64,000 nucleotides of DNA from Catellatospora coxensis (GTDB lineage: Bacteria > Actinomycetota > Actinomycetes > Mycobacteriales > Micromonosporaceae): positions 62,001 through 126,000 of the forward strand of contig NZ_BONI01000016.1 in the NCBI RefSeq assembly GCF_016862635.1, given 5' to 3'. Below, piece by piece: positions 44,595-53,508 of the stretch. The notes under the pieces were generated by a model. That model had not been told where the DNA came from and ran no database searches. It was given only the letters and a program-made list of their open reading frames with translations. The position numbers were made by a program, and so were the translations under genes. Each line of letters opens with the position of its first letter. Positions within the stretch are counted from its first letter, which is position 1.

Positions 44595-45709
44595 AACGCC
44601 TCCCACAGATTCGGTCCGCGTGTCTGCAGAGCACGGGTCAACAGCCGGTTGCGGTACTCGTCGGACACCCCGGTGTACAACGCGGTGGTGGAGGCGTAGG
44701 CGTGGCCGGCCTGCTCCTGCACGAACCGCTCGGGATACCCGAACTCGATCAAGTGCGTGACGTAGGAGTGCCGCAGGCAGTGCAGGTCCAGTGCCGGGTC
44801 CAGGCCGGCCGCCTCCCGGGCGGCGACGAACGCGTCGTTGAGGCTGCGCCACGACACCCGCTCATGGCGCTCGTTGACCCACAACGCGGCGTGGCCGGCA
44901 GGCTGGAACCTGGGCCGCACCTCGTCCAGCCACTGCTGCAGCACCGCGACGATCCAGTCCATCTCCGGCACCAGCAACACCGTGCGGCGCTTGGGCGGAC
45001 TGCCCCGCGACGACTTGCCCCAGCGCACCAGCGCAGCGCCGAACTGGCCGAAGTCCGGCACCCGCGGATTGCGACGAAGATCGGCCAGATCCAGACCCCA
45101 CGCCTCGCGGCGCCGAAGACCGAACGCATACACCGTCTTGAGCATCGCCGAGTCCCGCTGCGCAGCCAGGCCACCTTTGCGGCCCCGGGACCTGATCACC
45201 TCGACCCACCCATCTGCGGCATCGAACAACGCCTGGACCTCGTCATAGGTCAGCGGGCGCCGACCCGGCCGGCCCTCGTACTCTGAGACGTGCGCGATGG
45301 TGTTCCACTCGCCCAGAACCTGCCGCGGAGCACGCCCGAACCGCTCCTCGCACAGCTGCTGCCACTCGTAGCGCGGATCGGTGACGTATTCCAAGAACAA
45401 CTGGATGCCGTTGAGGTACGCCCTGGCCGTCGAGTACACGATTGGCTTCGGGCCACCCCGCAGGTGATCGACGAACGCCTCGACCTCTGCTGCGCTCCAC
45501 TCCCACGGGTACTGATTGGCAAAACGCGACAGCCGCCTCACCAGGTCCACGCGTCGCCGGATGGTCTCCGCCTTCAAAAACCGCACCCGCTGCTGCCGTG
45601 ACCAGCCCTCCAGCATGGCCTCCAGCACCGCCGGCGCCGGATCGAGAAAGACAACTCCCGATGACGGCAACAGATTGGGGGCGACGGTCGAGGCGGCCAG
45701 CTCCTTCAT
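44591..45709 (-). CDS. Tyrosine recombinase/integrase, intact
   Basis: The 372-residue product has a SAM-like core-binding domain (RVDLVRRLSRFANQYPWEWS, about 55-130) and the complete catalytic set. FGLRRREAWGLDLADL carries Arg I, LDLHCLRHSYVTHL carries the HxLRH box, QEQAGHAYASTTALYTG carries the second His and the nucleophilic Tyr. It is therefore predicted active. ATG 45709 was chosen; GTG 45724 is a longer alternative, and neither has a strong ribosome-binding site. It is first gene of the three-gene operon with the XRE and zinc-ribbon proteins. Confidence 0.9.
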   Translation of the reverse strand: MKELAASTVAPNLLPSSGVVFLDPAPAVLEAMLEGWSRQQRVRFLKAETIRRRVDLVRRLSRFANQYPWEWSAAEVEAFVDHLRGGPKPIVYSTARAYLNGIQLFLEYVTDPRYEWQQLCEERFGRAPRQVLGEWNTIAHVSEYEGRPGRRPLTYDEVQALFDAADGWVEVIRSRGRKGGLAAQRDSAMLKTVYAFGLRRREAWGLDLADLRRNPRVPDFGQFGAALVRWGKSSRGSPPKRRTVLLVPEMDWIVAVLQQWLDEVRPRFQPAGHAALWVNERHERVSWRSLNDAFVAAREAAGLDPALDLHCLRHSYVTHLIEFGYPERFVQEQAGHAYASTTALYTGVSDEYRNRLLTRALQTRGPNLWEAL

Positions 45710-45783
45710 GGTTGCATTAAACACAACATTGCGTCGTTAGTGACGGTATGACCCATTCGAGCCAGGCTAGCGGCGCGCCATGG

Positions 45784-46806
45784 TCACTCGAGCGGCTGAT
45801 CCCAGTCGTCACCCGCCATGCGAAGCAGTTGCATCGGAAGCAACTCCGCTCGTATGCGGTGAAACTTCGAGGAGTGCCGCCAGCGCCCGAACTCCCACGC
45901 CGTGTCGTGCTCGACCTCCACTACCAGCAGCGGCGGAACCTGTCGATACGGCAGCGGCTCGGTCACGCTGAACTGGCCGACCCACGCCGCAGGTAGCTGG
46001 TCTGGCCACGGGTGAACGGCGGGGCCGGCGAGCTCTGCCACGACGCGGAGCAGCGCTCCGACTTCACGGCTCTGCGCCCCGGTCAGCGGGCGGGTTCGGC
46101 CGACGTAGCGCAGAGTGCCGTTGCGGTCCAGCCGGCCCAGAAGCAGCGTGGCCGGCTGCCCAGGCGGACCGGTGATACCGCCAACGATCGCCTCCGCAGT
46201 TGAGGTCGCGCGTAGCTTTCGCCAAACTCGTCTGCCAGGTTCGTAGGCGGAGCCTCGGCCCTTGACGACCAGGCCTTCGGCGCCAGTGGCGGTGGCGTGG
46301 CGCAGCCAGGAACGGGCCTCGTCGGCGTCGCAGGTCTGCGGACACAACTGCAGCTGGGGCGGGGCGTCCGTCAATAGCTGTTCCAGTCGAACCCGGCGTT
46401 GCCACAGCGGACGTCGGCGCAGGTCGGTGTCTCCGTCGTGCAGCAGGTCGAATAGGACGAGGACGGCTGGATGGCGCAGCGACTCGCGGGCTATGGCACG
46501 TCCGGCGGTGAGCCGCCGGTGTAGCAGCGTGAACGAGGTCCGGTCCGCACTGGCGTCCCATATCACCAACTCACCGTCGACGACGGCGCCCGGAGGGAAG
46601 GCGCCTTGCGATGCCGCGACTATGTCGGGGAAGTACGGGCCTAGCGGCTTGAGTGCACGCGACTGCAGGTAGGGGGTCCGGGAGGCGAAGAGCACGCAGC
46701 GGTAGCCGTCCCACTTGATCTCGTAACAGCACCCGCCGGCGCAGCTGTCGGGCGCGGGCAGATCGGCGACCGGCTCAGCCTGCATCGGTTTGATCGGTGG
46801 TCGCAT
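45784..46806 (-). CDS. ATP-dependent DNA ligase (LigC-like, adenylation domain plus OB fold)
   Basis: The 340-residue product has the nucleotidyltransferase motif I YEIKWDGYR with the adenylated lysine (Lys31), then VVDGELVIW, SFTLLHRRL, VLFDLLHDGD (motif IIIa) and GLVVKGRGSAYEPGRR (motif IV/V), followed by a small OB-like domain. It lacks Ku/LigD primase parts, as in stand-alone LigC proteins of actinomycetes, which act in repair. AGG precedes the ATG. Its stop lies 60 bases from the recombinase start. Confidence 0.9.
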   Translation of the reverse strand: MRPPIKPMQAEPVADLPAPDSCAGGCCYEIKWDGYRCVLFASRTPYLQSRALKPLGPYFPDIVAASQGAFPPGAVVDGELVIWDASADRTSFTLLHRRLTAGRAIARESLRHPAVLVLFDLLHDGDTDLRRRPLWQRRVRLEQLLTDAPPQLQLCPQTCDADEARSWLRHATATGAEGLVVKGRGSAYEPGRRVWRKLRATSTAEAIVGGITGPPGQPATLLLGRLDRNGTLRYVGRTRPLTGAQSREVGALLRVVAELAGPAVHPWPDQLPAAWVGQFSVTEPLPYRQVPPLLVVEVEHDTAWEFGRWRHSSKFHRIRAELLPMQLLRMAGDDWDQPLE

Positions 46807-47259
46807 CTGCCTACCCCGCTGAAGGGACCCGCACCAAGATCCAAGGTAGCTCGCGACGCACGCCGAAGGGTAGCCACCAGGTGGACGGGGCCCAGCTGAA
46901 GGCGGTCGGGCCGCGGCAACCCGCCCGGCGTGCTGGACTCCACGTTCGGCAAGGATAACGCCAAATTGTGACAAAGCGGTCATGGGTTATATCCGCAGTT
47001 CAACCACAGCATCGCGATGCGCAGCGTGGCAGGGAGGGCAGGCCCGCACGACCTTTTGCGGCGTTGTGACGCTTGCCGGGGAGTCCCTCCGGCGGCCTCG
47101 TCGGCGGATCTGGCCTGGCCGAGCCTGCGTCAAGGTCAAGGCATCCGGGCGGGTGAGACCCCTGGGCGCAATGACTCCCCCACCCTCCGATGGGGGTATC
47201 GTGTCGAGGTTCCACTCATGTCGTTGGGCTCAAAGCAGGCGTAGCTGAGGGGTGGCGGG
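46807..47259. other. 453-bp divergent region between ligase and NUDIX genes
   Basis: It must contain both promoters. Open frames inside it lack support. No palindrome or repeat stood out. Confidence 0.35.
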
Positions 47260-47838
47260 GTGTCGCTAGAAGGACTTTCACGACGCATCGTACGGGATCT
47301 TGTGGCAGGGGTGAGCCCTCTTGACGCAGTCGAGCGCGGCCACCAAATCGATATCCTCGGCTGGATCGATGCTGGCTATGATTTGTTCCGGGTGAACCCT
47401 CCAGCGGATCCTCCCAAACACCTAGCGGTGTACTTCGCCTTGTTCGACGACGATGAAGGCACCGTGATGATGGTCGACCATAAGAAGGCCGCGGCGTGGT
47501 TGCTGCCCGGTGGCCACGTCGACCCGTATGAAGACCCACGGGTTACCGCTCTACGCGAGGCTGAGGAAGAGCTTCAGATCGCTGGCAAGTTCCACGATCT
47601 GACCGGAGACGCCCCGTTGTTCGTGTCCGTGACCGAAACCCGGGGCGCCCACAGCCACACAGATGTGACTCTGTGGTTCGTGCTCAAGGCCAGTCAGCGA
47701 GAGCTGTTCCGCCCCGACCCGGGTGAGTTCGAGGCGGTCGAGTGGTTCCCTTTGCGGGGCACCGACTGGGACGGGGACAGGTTCGACCCAAACATGGCGC
47801 GGTTTGTCAGGAAGCTCGATCAGTTGGCGTCGCAGTAA
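47260..47838 (+). CDS. NUDIX hydrolase
   Basis: The 192-residue product has a complete Nudix box, GGHVDPYEDPRVTALREAEEELQI (residues about 82-105, pattern Gx5Ex7REuxEExGu with EL replacing the last). An N-terminal extension (SRRIVRDLVAGVSPLDAVER) and a VDHKKAAAWLLPGGH strand are present. Nudix enzymes hydrolyse nucleoside diphosphate-X compounds. GTG 47260 is preceded by GAGGGG. Its last 32 bases overlap the end of the convergent PfkB-like gene, the last gene of the biosynthetic cluster, so it may be functionally tied to nucleotide metabolism there. Confidence 0.9.
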   Translation: MSLEGLSRRIVRDLVAGVSPLDAVERGHQIDILGWIDAGYDLFRVNPPADPPKHLAVYFALFDDDEGTVMMVDHKKAAAWLLPGGHVDPYEDPRVTALREAEEELQIAGKFHDLTGDAPLFVSVTETRGAHSHTDVTLWFVLKASQRELFRPDPGEFEAVEWFPLRGTDWDGDRFDPNMARFVRKLDQLASQ

Positions 47839-48727
47839 TCTCGGCGCTGGTCGGAAACGGATCGTCCTCCGTTCGTGAACACCACAGGCTGCCCGCCGAA
47901 CAGGCACGGGTGAGTGCGTCGTGTAGGACCGGCTGGCTCTGCAGACTGTCGAGCAGCGCAGCGGAGAAGACCGATCCTGCCCCTTGAACCTGCTTCACCG
48001 CGACCTTAAGGGCTGGGGCGTGGACGACGGTGTCGTCTGCATGGTGGACCGCGAAGGCGCCGAGGTGGCCAGCGGTTACGACAGCGACGTCGGCGGCGGC
48101 GGTCTGGGCCAACTGGACCGCGAGCCGGCCCGCGGCGTCAGGGTCGGTGTGGGAGGCATTGGTCTGCACAACGCGAGCTCGTGTCGTGGCGGGCCCACGC
48201 AGCCATCCTGGCAGCGGTCCACCGCCGAGGTTGAGGTAGATGTCGACGCCGAGGTCACATGCCGCATCGAAGACGCGCCGTGGAGCGTCGCCGAGGACCT
48301 CGTAGCAGTCGATGTAGACGGCAGATGCGCGGTGTAGTGGGCTGAGGTCGATGTCGTTCAGGATCGAGTCGATGCCGCGTAGGCCGGAGAACCAGGTACG
48401 GTTTCCGGCTTCGTCGCAGACCACGGTGTTGACCATCGTTGCCGTGGCCATGGCTGCGAGTGGTGTGGGTACGCCCCAAGTGCCGAGCCGGTCGGTGATG
48501 AGCTGACCTTGGGGGTCGTCGCCGATGGTGTTGGTGAGCAGCACGGGTTCCCGGCCGAGGGCGGCCAGGGCACCGGCGACGATGGGTCCGTCTCCCGCGA
48601 GGAAAGAACCGGTGCTGATGATCTCGATGCCGTAGTTGAGTTCAGGCATGCGCGGCACGCGCAGGGTATGGACGGCCGCAAGGTAGCTGAAGCAGGCGAT
48701 GGCGGATCTGGTCACGTCGGCTCTCAT
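47807..48727 (-). CDS. PfkB/ribokinase-like protein lacking the catalytic aspartate
   Basis: The 306-residue product has the ribokinase fold: AGDGPIVAGALAALGREPVL (N-terminal sugar site), LTNTIGDDPQG, SAVYIDCYEVLG, and the C-terminal ATP-side motif. In active PfkB kinases this is DTTGAGDAF; here it is VQGAGSVFSAALL (residues 247-259), so the catalytic Asp is Ser252 and the preceding DT is lost. It may be a non-catalytic subunit, a binding protein or an altered kinase. The start lies directly after the EEP gene stop (TGAATG context). It is last in the cluster and converges on the NUDIX gene. Confidence 0.82.
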   Translation of the reverse strand: MRADVTRSAIACFSYLAAVHTLRVPRMPELNYGIEIISTGSFLAGDGPIVAGALAALGREPVLLTNTIGDDPQGQLITDRLGTWGVPTPLAAMATATMVNTVVCDEAGNRTWFSGLRGIDSILNDIDLSPLHRASAVYIDCYEVLGDAPRRVFDAACDLGVDIYLNLGGGPLPGWLRGPATTRARVVQTNASHTDPDAAGRLAVQLAQTAAADVAVVTAGHLGAFAVHHADDTVVHAPALKVAVKQVQGAGSVFSAALLDSLQSQPVLHDALTRACSAGSLWCSRTEDDPFPTSAEITATPTDRAS

Positions 48728-49537
48728 TCAAATGCAGGTGTCGATGCTGGCGAGGATGGCCGAGTGGTCGGTGAGCACCCCGGTGCGGGGGTAGTGGTCG
48801 TAGGTGCAGCTGGTGAGGTGCCCGGCCGCGGGGCTGACGAAGATGTGGTCGAGTCGTTGGGCACCGTGCAACGGGTTGGTCCAGCTGTGGTCTTCGCCGT
48901 CAGGCTGTACGGCACGGTAGGCGTCGTTGGCGCCGAGTTCGATCAGGCCCCGGTAGAAGGCGTAGTCGTGGTCCCGGAAGTGCGGCAGCGGGGGCTGGTG
49001 GCCGGGTTCGATGGTGTTGAGGTCGCCGCCGATGACTACGCGTTTGGCGGCGTTGTGCCGTAGCCAGGCCAAGCAACGGCCTTGGAAGTCCGCCCGGCTG
49101 GCGCTGCTTAGGTCGGTCATGCCGTTGGTGGGGCCGTAGATGCCGACCAACTGGATCTCCCCGGCCTTGGACGACAGCGTCGCGGCGGTGACCCGGCCGT
49201 CGAATGCTGTCAGGTCTGCGGGCTTCACATCGGCGAATCCCTTGACCGCCAGGGCGCAGAAGTGTTTAGCGTTCTGCCAGCCGGAAGGCAGCACGGTTTC
49301 GTAGCCGGTGGCACGAAGGCTCGCGATCAGGCGACGGCCGCCGTCGCTGGGGTGCAGTTCGGTCAGGATCAGCGCGTTACTGCCGGTCGAGGTCAGCCAC
49401 TCCGCAAGACGTTCGGCGCGGTTGACGGATGGACCTTGGACGTTAAGCGCGCACACCGCCAGCTGCCGGTGGGCGAGTGTGTCGTCGACCGGCTGGCTGA
49501 AGGCTCCGAAGAGCAGATCCTGGATGGCGTCGCTCAT
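48728..49537 (-). CDS. Endonuclease/exonuclease/phosphatase-fold enzyme 1
   Basis: The 269-residue product has the EEP metal-phosphoesterase motifs: CALNVQG (N-terminal Asn), ALILTELHP (catalytic Glu), GIYGPTNGM, GGDLNTIEPGH (Asp/Asn) and the final LDHIFVSPAAGHLTSCTYDH with LTDHSAI (Asp/His). It is clearly paralogous to the gene at 56998 (same TCTYDHxPRTxxLTDH ending). Such enzymes cleave phosphodiesters or phosphates. It overlaps the cupin gene by 4 bases (ATGA), so it is coupled within the cluster. Confidence 0.88.
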   Translation of the reverse strand: MSDAIQDLLFGAFSQPVDDTLAHRQLAVCALNVQGPSVNRAERLAEWLTSTGSNALILTELHPSDGGRRLIASLRATGYETVLPSGWQNAKHFCALAVKGFADVKPADLTAFDGRVTAATLSSKAGEIQLVGIYGPTNGMTDLSSASRADFQGRCLAWLRHNAAKRVVIGGDLNTIEPGHQPPLPHFRDHDYAFYRGLIELGANDAYRAVQPDGEDHSWTNPLHGAQRLDHIFVSPAAGHLTSCTYDHYPRTGVLTDHSAILASIDTCI

Positions 49538-50217
49538 GCGGCAGGTCCGACGGGGGTCTTCAGCAGGTTTGTAATGTGGGCGGCACTTTCGACGAGCTGG
49601 TCGGCGGTCATCTGCTTGGCGGCACGCTCCTGCGGGGTTTCGGCGGCTTGGCCGTAGACCCAGAAGAACCGGTGCTGCTCGCGGTCGAGGATCAGGAACC
49701 TGTCTTTGGTAGCCGGTCCGCGTACCAGCAGCGAGAGGGTGTCTGCTTGCGCCTGGACGGTGTGGACGCTGGTGTGATGCAGGACGTAGCAGTCACCTGG
49801 CCGCTCGATGCGTTCGTGGATGGGGACGAGTGTGTCGGGGTCGAGGTCTTCGGTGAACGCGTCGTCGCGGCCGAAGACGCGGTGGCGGTACTGGCCGCGC
49901 AGGATGTTGCTGGCGAAGTTCCAGCGGTGGTTGTGGGGCCGGTCGAAGTAGCCATCGCGGTAGCGGTGCAGCCGCACCCGGATGCCGGGGTGAGGCAGGT
50001 CGGCGAGGACGAGTTTGTCGAGGAAGTCGTAGCGTTCGCACATCGCGGCCAGGTGGGCGTCGCCGGGTAGTCGCTGTACGAGTGCGGGCAGCAGGTCGGG
50101 TTCGCTGGCGACGGCGTCGAACAGCGTGGTGCAGCCAGCCAGGATCGAGGACGTGTCGTTCCAGTCGAGGGCCGTGAGGCTGGCCAGGGCAGGGTGGTCC
50201 AGCGGCGTTGAGGTCAT
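49534..50217 (-). CDS. Cupin-like protein in the biosynthetic cluster
   Basis: The 227-residue product has a helical N-terminal part and a cupin-type barrel: VRLHRYRDGYFDRPHNHRWN (HxH metal ligands) and PGDCYVLHHTSVHTVQA. It may bind metal and act as an epimerase, oxygenase or sensor; none can be chosen. ATG 50217 overlaps the formyltransferase stop by 4 bases and its own stop overlaps the EEP gene start. The C-terminal stretch is helical (QERAAKQMTADQLVE). Confidence 0.72.
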   Translation of the reverse strand: MTSTPLDHPALASLTALDWNDTSSILAGCTTLFDAVASEPDLLPALVQRLPGDAHLAAMCERYDFLDKLVLADLPHPGIRVRLHRYRDGYFDRPHNHRWNFASNILRGQYRHRVFGRDDAFTEDLDPDTLVPIHERIERPGDCYVLHHTSVHTVQAQADTLSLLVRGPATKDRFLILDREQHRFFWVYGQAAETPQERAAKQMTADQLVESAAHITNLLKTPVGPAA

Positions 50218-51539
50218 GTGGGCCTTCCTTCGGTGGCACCGTAGGGCGATTGGTCGAGGGTTCGTTTGAGGTGGGGATGCAGGCGGTAGAACTGCCGTGC
50301 CCCGTCCGCGGGTTGCGCTGTCGCGGGCGGCAGCTGCCCGGTCGAGGTGACGTGCTGGGCTGCCTGTAGGAGCAGCTCCAGCTGTAGCTGCTTGACCCGG
50401 TCTTTGAGGCTGGCCAGCGGGGTCGCTGGCACGACGGCGGAGGCGAGTACAGCTCCGGCGTCGACTTGGGTCGCGGCCAGGTGCAGCGTGCAGACGACTG
50501 GATCTCCGTTGATCAGGGCCCAGCCGACGGCGTCCATTCCGCGGTAGTCCGGCAGGGAGCCGTTGTGCGCGTTGATGAAGCCGATGCGAGCGGCGGCCAG
50601 GACGGGTTCGGGGACGATCGGCATACCGACCAGGACGACCAAGTCGGCAGCGGCCGCGGTGAGCGCCTGGGCGGTGGCGTCCCATCCGTGAACTTCGACG
50701 GGCGTGAACCCTGCCGCCGGCGGGGGTGGCGGGGCGATGCTGTCGTCAGCTGGCGGATACCAGGCGCTGGCGTACGCGGACTCCGCCGCGGTGTGTCCGG
50801 CGCCGTGGCCTGGTGTGAAGCTGACGACGTGCGCGATCGGTACGCCGTGTTGGCGTGCCATGTGCAGGAACCGCATGGCGCCAGCTGACCCGTGGCCGTG
50901 CAGGACTGCGATTCGTCCGCCGCGGCGCCCGGTGGCGGGTCGTGTGAGCGCCCAGGTCGACGACCCCGGGTCCTCTTTCGTGAGGGCGTGGTTTCTGAGC
51001 TGCTGCACGAGGTGATGTGTCGCCTGCTGGAGGAGTCCGGCGACCACCACCGCCTGTGTCCGCAGCTGCGGATCACCGCCGGCAGCGGCGTTGCCGCTGG
51101 TTAGGCGGATCCAGGCCGCCCCGAACAGCTTGCAGGCGGCGTTGAGGAACCGTGCGTCGCCGCTGTTGGCATGGACGGCGAGCCAGTGCTCGGCCAGCCG
51201 AAGCCACGTGATCGCTTCAGTTGGCGTCAGGCCGGCGACGGCCTCTGCGACCGGCGGGCGCCACAGGGCAGATGTCTCGAACGCGTGCAGCAGGCGCACG
51301 TCGTCGCCGGTGGGCGGCGCATGTCCGGGCGTGAGGTCCGAGGCCGGGATGTCGGGTGGCGTGGTGAACGGCAGGCGCCACGCTGTGGCGGCCAGCAGCG
51401 CGGAGGCCAGGTCCGGCATGTGCCTGGCTCCGGACCCGGTGGCGTCGGCGGCCAGTTCGGCAGCGACCTGGGGCAGGCAGAAGTCGCCGTCGAGTGCGCT
51501 GTGGACGGGAAACCGTCCGACGGTCGTTGATGTGGTCAT
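50214..51539 (-). CDS. Formyltransferase-domain protein with N-terminal extension
   Basis: The 441-residue product has about 190 helical residues of unknown type (LASALLAATAWRLPF, then TEAITWLRLAEHWLAVHANS). The C-terminal domain is of formyl-tetrahydrofolate transferase type, IGFINAHNGSLPDYRGMD (Asn and His of the NxHxSLLPxYRG motif) with LHLAATQVDAGAVL carrying the distal Asp. Such enzymes N-formylate amino groups, as in methionyl-tRNA or sugar-nucleotide formyltransferases. Next to a DegT aminotransferase this suggests an N-formylamino product. It overlaps both neighbours by 4 bases. Confidence 0.82.
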   Translation of the reverse strand: MTTSTTVGRFPVHSALDGDFCLPQVAAELAADATGSGARHMPDLASALLAATAWRLPFTTPPDIPASDLTPGHAPPTGDDVRLLHAFETSALWRPPVAEAVAGLTPTEAITWLRLAEHWLAVHANSGDARFLNAACKLFGAAWIRLTSGNAAAGGDPQLRTQAVVVAGLLQQATHHLVQQLRNHALTKEDPGSSTWALTRPATGRRGGRIAVLHGHGSAGAMRFLHMARQHGVPIAHVVSFTPGHGAGHTAAESAYASAWYPPADDSIAPPPPPAAGFTPVEVHGWDATAQALTAAAADLVVLVGMPIVPEPVLAAARIGFINAHNGSLPDYRGMDAVGWALINGDPVVCTLHLAATQVDAGAVLASAVVPATPLASLKDRVKQLQLELLLQAAQHVTSTGQLPPATAQPADGARQFYRLHPHLKRTLDQSPYGATEGRPT

Positions 51540-52771
51540 CGTGCGACCGCTTCGGTGACTTTCAGCAGCGAGGCGAGGTATCCGTCCACCAGCTCGGTGT
51601 CGCCGGGGTAGCCCCAGATCGGGATCTTGAGGAAGGTGCTTTCGAAGGCCTCGACACCTGGCAGCGCGGGAGCTGGACCGGCAGCGCGTGGCGTCCACGG
51701 CTCGTAGGGGTCGTGGCGCTGGAACAGCGGTTCACCGGCCAGGTTGCGGGTCGAGCCTGGTGCGTCGACCTCTCGGGCGCCTTCGGCGACGACGAGGTCG
51801 ATGAATTCGTCGCGGGTGACGGTGGCAGCTTGTGGGTGGAACGCGAAGCCGATCACATACAGGCCGTGGGTGCCGTGTTCCGGTGGTACGACGACGGGGG
51901 TGAGGACCGGGTTGCCGGTCAGGCCGTCGACGAAGGTGGCGAGGTTGGCGCGGCGGCGTTTCTCGATGTCGGCTGCGTGCTGCAGCTGGTGGACACCGAT
52001 CGCAGCACCGATGGTGGTGATGCGGTGTTTGAGGCCCATGCCGGTGAACGCGAACGGGTAGATCGGCGAGTCGCGGTCGATGTCGGACAGCGCCCTCTTG
52101 TTGTAGTGGGCGTAGAGGATGGCGAGGTCGCGGTGCGCTTTGAGCCGCGTGGTGAGGAGTCCGCCTTCGCCGGTGGTGATGGCCTTCTGGTTGGTGGAGA
52201 ACACGGCCATGTCGCCGAACGTCCCGATGCGCTGGCCGTTCCAGGAGGCGAAGTGGGCGTGGGAGCAGTCCTCGAACAGCAGCAGCCCGCGGCTTTCGCA
52301 GTACGCCGCGATGTCGGTCATGGCGCAGGGGTTGCCCCACATGTGGGTCACGATGACCGCGCGGACGTTCGGGGCCATGACGGCTTCAATGCTCGCAGCG
52401 GTGACGTTGCCGTACTCGTCGGCGTCGGCGAAGATCACCTCGATGCCGTCGAACGCGAAGGGGCTCGCGGTCGCCAGGAAGGTGTAGGCAGGAGCGATGA
52501 TCGCGTCACCGGGTTTGAGGTCGGCGATCCGACCCATTGCGTGGATCGCCGCGGTGCCCGACGCGAACGACACCACGTGCTCGGCACTGGCGAACTTGGC
52601 GAACTCCTTCTCGAGCTCGCCGATGATGCCGGAGGCGTCCCGGTCGGAAAGGGACCGGTGCGCCTGAACGATGATCGCTTGTTCCAGGCTGGCGTTCATG
52701 TCGGGCCAGCGGTAGTGCGGTCCTGGGATGTCGAGGGTTTTGGCGCCGCCTCGGGCGGCCAGGGTGGTCAT
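51536..52771 (-). CDS. DegT/DnrJ/EryC1/StrS-family PLP aminotransferase
   Basis: The 411-residue product is a full-length DegT-fold enzyme. Substrate and PLP motifs are IGELEKEFAKFASAEHVVSF, ASGTAAIHAMG, APAYTFLATASP and VIVTHMWGNPCAM. LLFEDCSHAH carries the PLP-pyridine Asp, and FSTNQKAITTGEGG carries the Schiff-base Lys196. Family members aminate keto-sugars or inositol ketones in natural-product pathways. ATG 52771 overlaps the kinase stop, and its end overlaps the formyltransferase start (ATGA), so amination followed by formylation is a natural reading of the gene order. Confidence 0.93.
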   Translation of the reverse strand: MTTLAARGGAKTLDIPGPHYRWPDMNASLEQAIIVQAHRSLSDRDASGIIGELEKEFAKFASAEHVVSFASGTAAIHAMGRIADLKPGDAIIAPAYTFLATASPFAFDGIEVIFADADEYGNVTAASIEAVMAPNVRAVIVTHMWGNPCAMTDIAAYCESRGLLLFEDCSHAHFASWNGQRIGTFGDMAVFSTNQKAITTGEGGLLTTRLKAHRDLAILYAHYNKRALSDIDRDSPIYPFAFTGMGLKHRITTIGAAIGVHQLQHAADIEKRRRANLATFVDGLTGNPVLTPVVVPPEHGTHGLYVIGFAFHPQAATVTRDEFIDLVVAEGAREVDAPGSTRNLAGEPLFQRHDPYEPWTPRAAGPAPALPGVEAFESTFLKIPIWGYPGDTELVDGYLASLLKVTEAVAR

Positions 52772-53493
52772 CGGCGGGAACCTCCGTAGGTGAGGGTGTC
52801 GTGGTGCCTCAGCTCGGCGACGATCGGAGACAGCCGTGCTGCGGTCTCGGGGGCTTGTTCGTCGGCGTCGACGAGCAGCGTGGGCCAGCCGCGCCGGACG
52901 GCTGTTTCGCGCAGCAGCCGCTGGCCGTCGGTCTGGTAGGTGATGAACGTTTCTTTGCCGAGGTCGGGCAGCGCGGCGTGCATGCCGAGTTCGGCGGGGC
53001 GGAACTGGCCTTCGCGGCGGTCGTAGAGCGCGGCCGGGTCCGCGGTGAGCAGGATGACCGCGTCGGGCATGCGGACCCTGCTGAAGGTGGCGTCCAGGAC
53101 GGCCTGGTCGTAGCCCTGCAGGATGAGTTTGGAGAAGAACTTGTAGACCCAGCCGTCGACGATCACGTCGAGGCCGGAGTCCAGCAGTGGTCCGATCACC
53201 GTCGTGGAATGGGCGGTGAACCAGGCGGCCTGCAGCGGAACCCAGAAGCTGTCGGGCAGGTCCGGGCTGTCGCCGCTGCCCCACAGCATCGTCGACAGAT
53301 GCCCCATGAGCCCGGCGGAGTATGCGGAGGTCGCTGACATCTGCCGCCGTGACACGTACACCAGCCGGCCAGTCGGCGGGTCCTCGCCAGCGGCTTTGAG
53401 CCCCTGTTCGTAGTCGAGGTCGGCGACCATCCGGGCCAGGGTTGTCTTACCGACGCCGTCGCCGCCTTCCAGAGCAAGGAATCGTCCGGCCAT
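52768..53493 (-). CDS. Thymidylate-kinase-like P-loop kinase
   Basis: The 241-residue product opens with RFLALEGGDGVGKTTLARMV, a dTMP-kinase-type P-loop. It has VDGWVYKFFSKLILQGYD in the region of the DR(Y/W) substrate motif and ends with FITYQTDGQRLLRETAVRRG. It is longer than typical thymidylate kinases (about 200-215) and the substrate motif is altered, so it may phosphorylate a pathway intermediate rather than dTMP. AGAGGT lies 6 bases before ATG 53493. The end overlaps the DegT gene by 4 bases. Confidence 0.85.
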   Translation of the reverse strand: MAGRFLALEGGDGVGKTTLARMVADLDYEQGLKAAGEDPPTGRLVYVSRRQMSATSAYSAGLMGHLSTMLWGSGDSPDLPDSFWVPLQAAWFTAHSTTVIGPLLDSGLDVIVDGWVYKFFSKLILQGYDQAVLDATFSRVRMPDAVILLTADPAALYDRREGQFRPAELGMHAALPDLGKETFITYQTDGQRLLRETAVRRGWPTLLVDADEQAPETAARLSPIVAELRHHDTLTYGGSRR

Positions 53494-53508
53494 GTTCGTA
53501 CCTCTCAT

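Noticed and set aside
47807-47838. Idea that the NUDIX and PfkB-like gene overlap is an error
   Set aside because: Both frames show family motifs near their ends and a 32-base convergent overlap is plausible, so both were kept.
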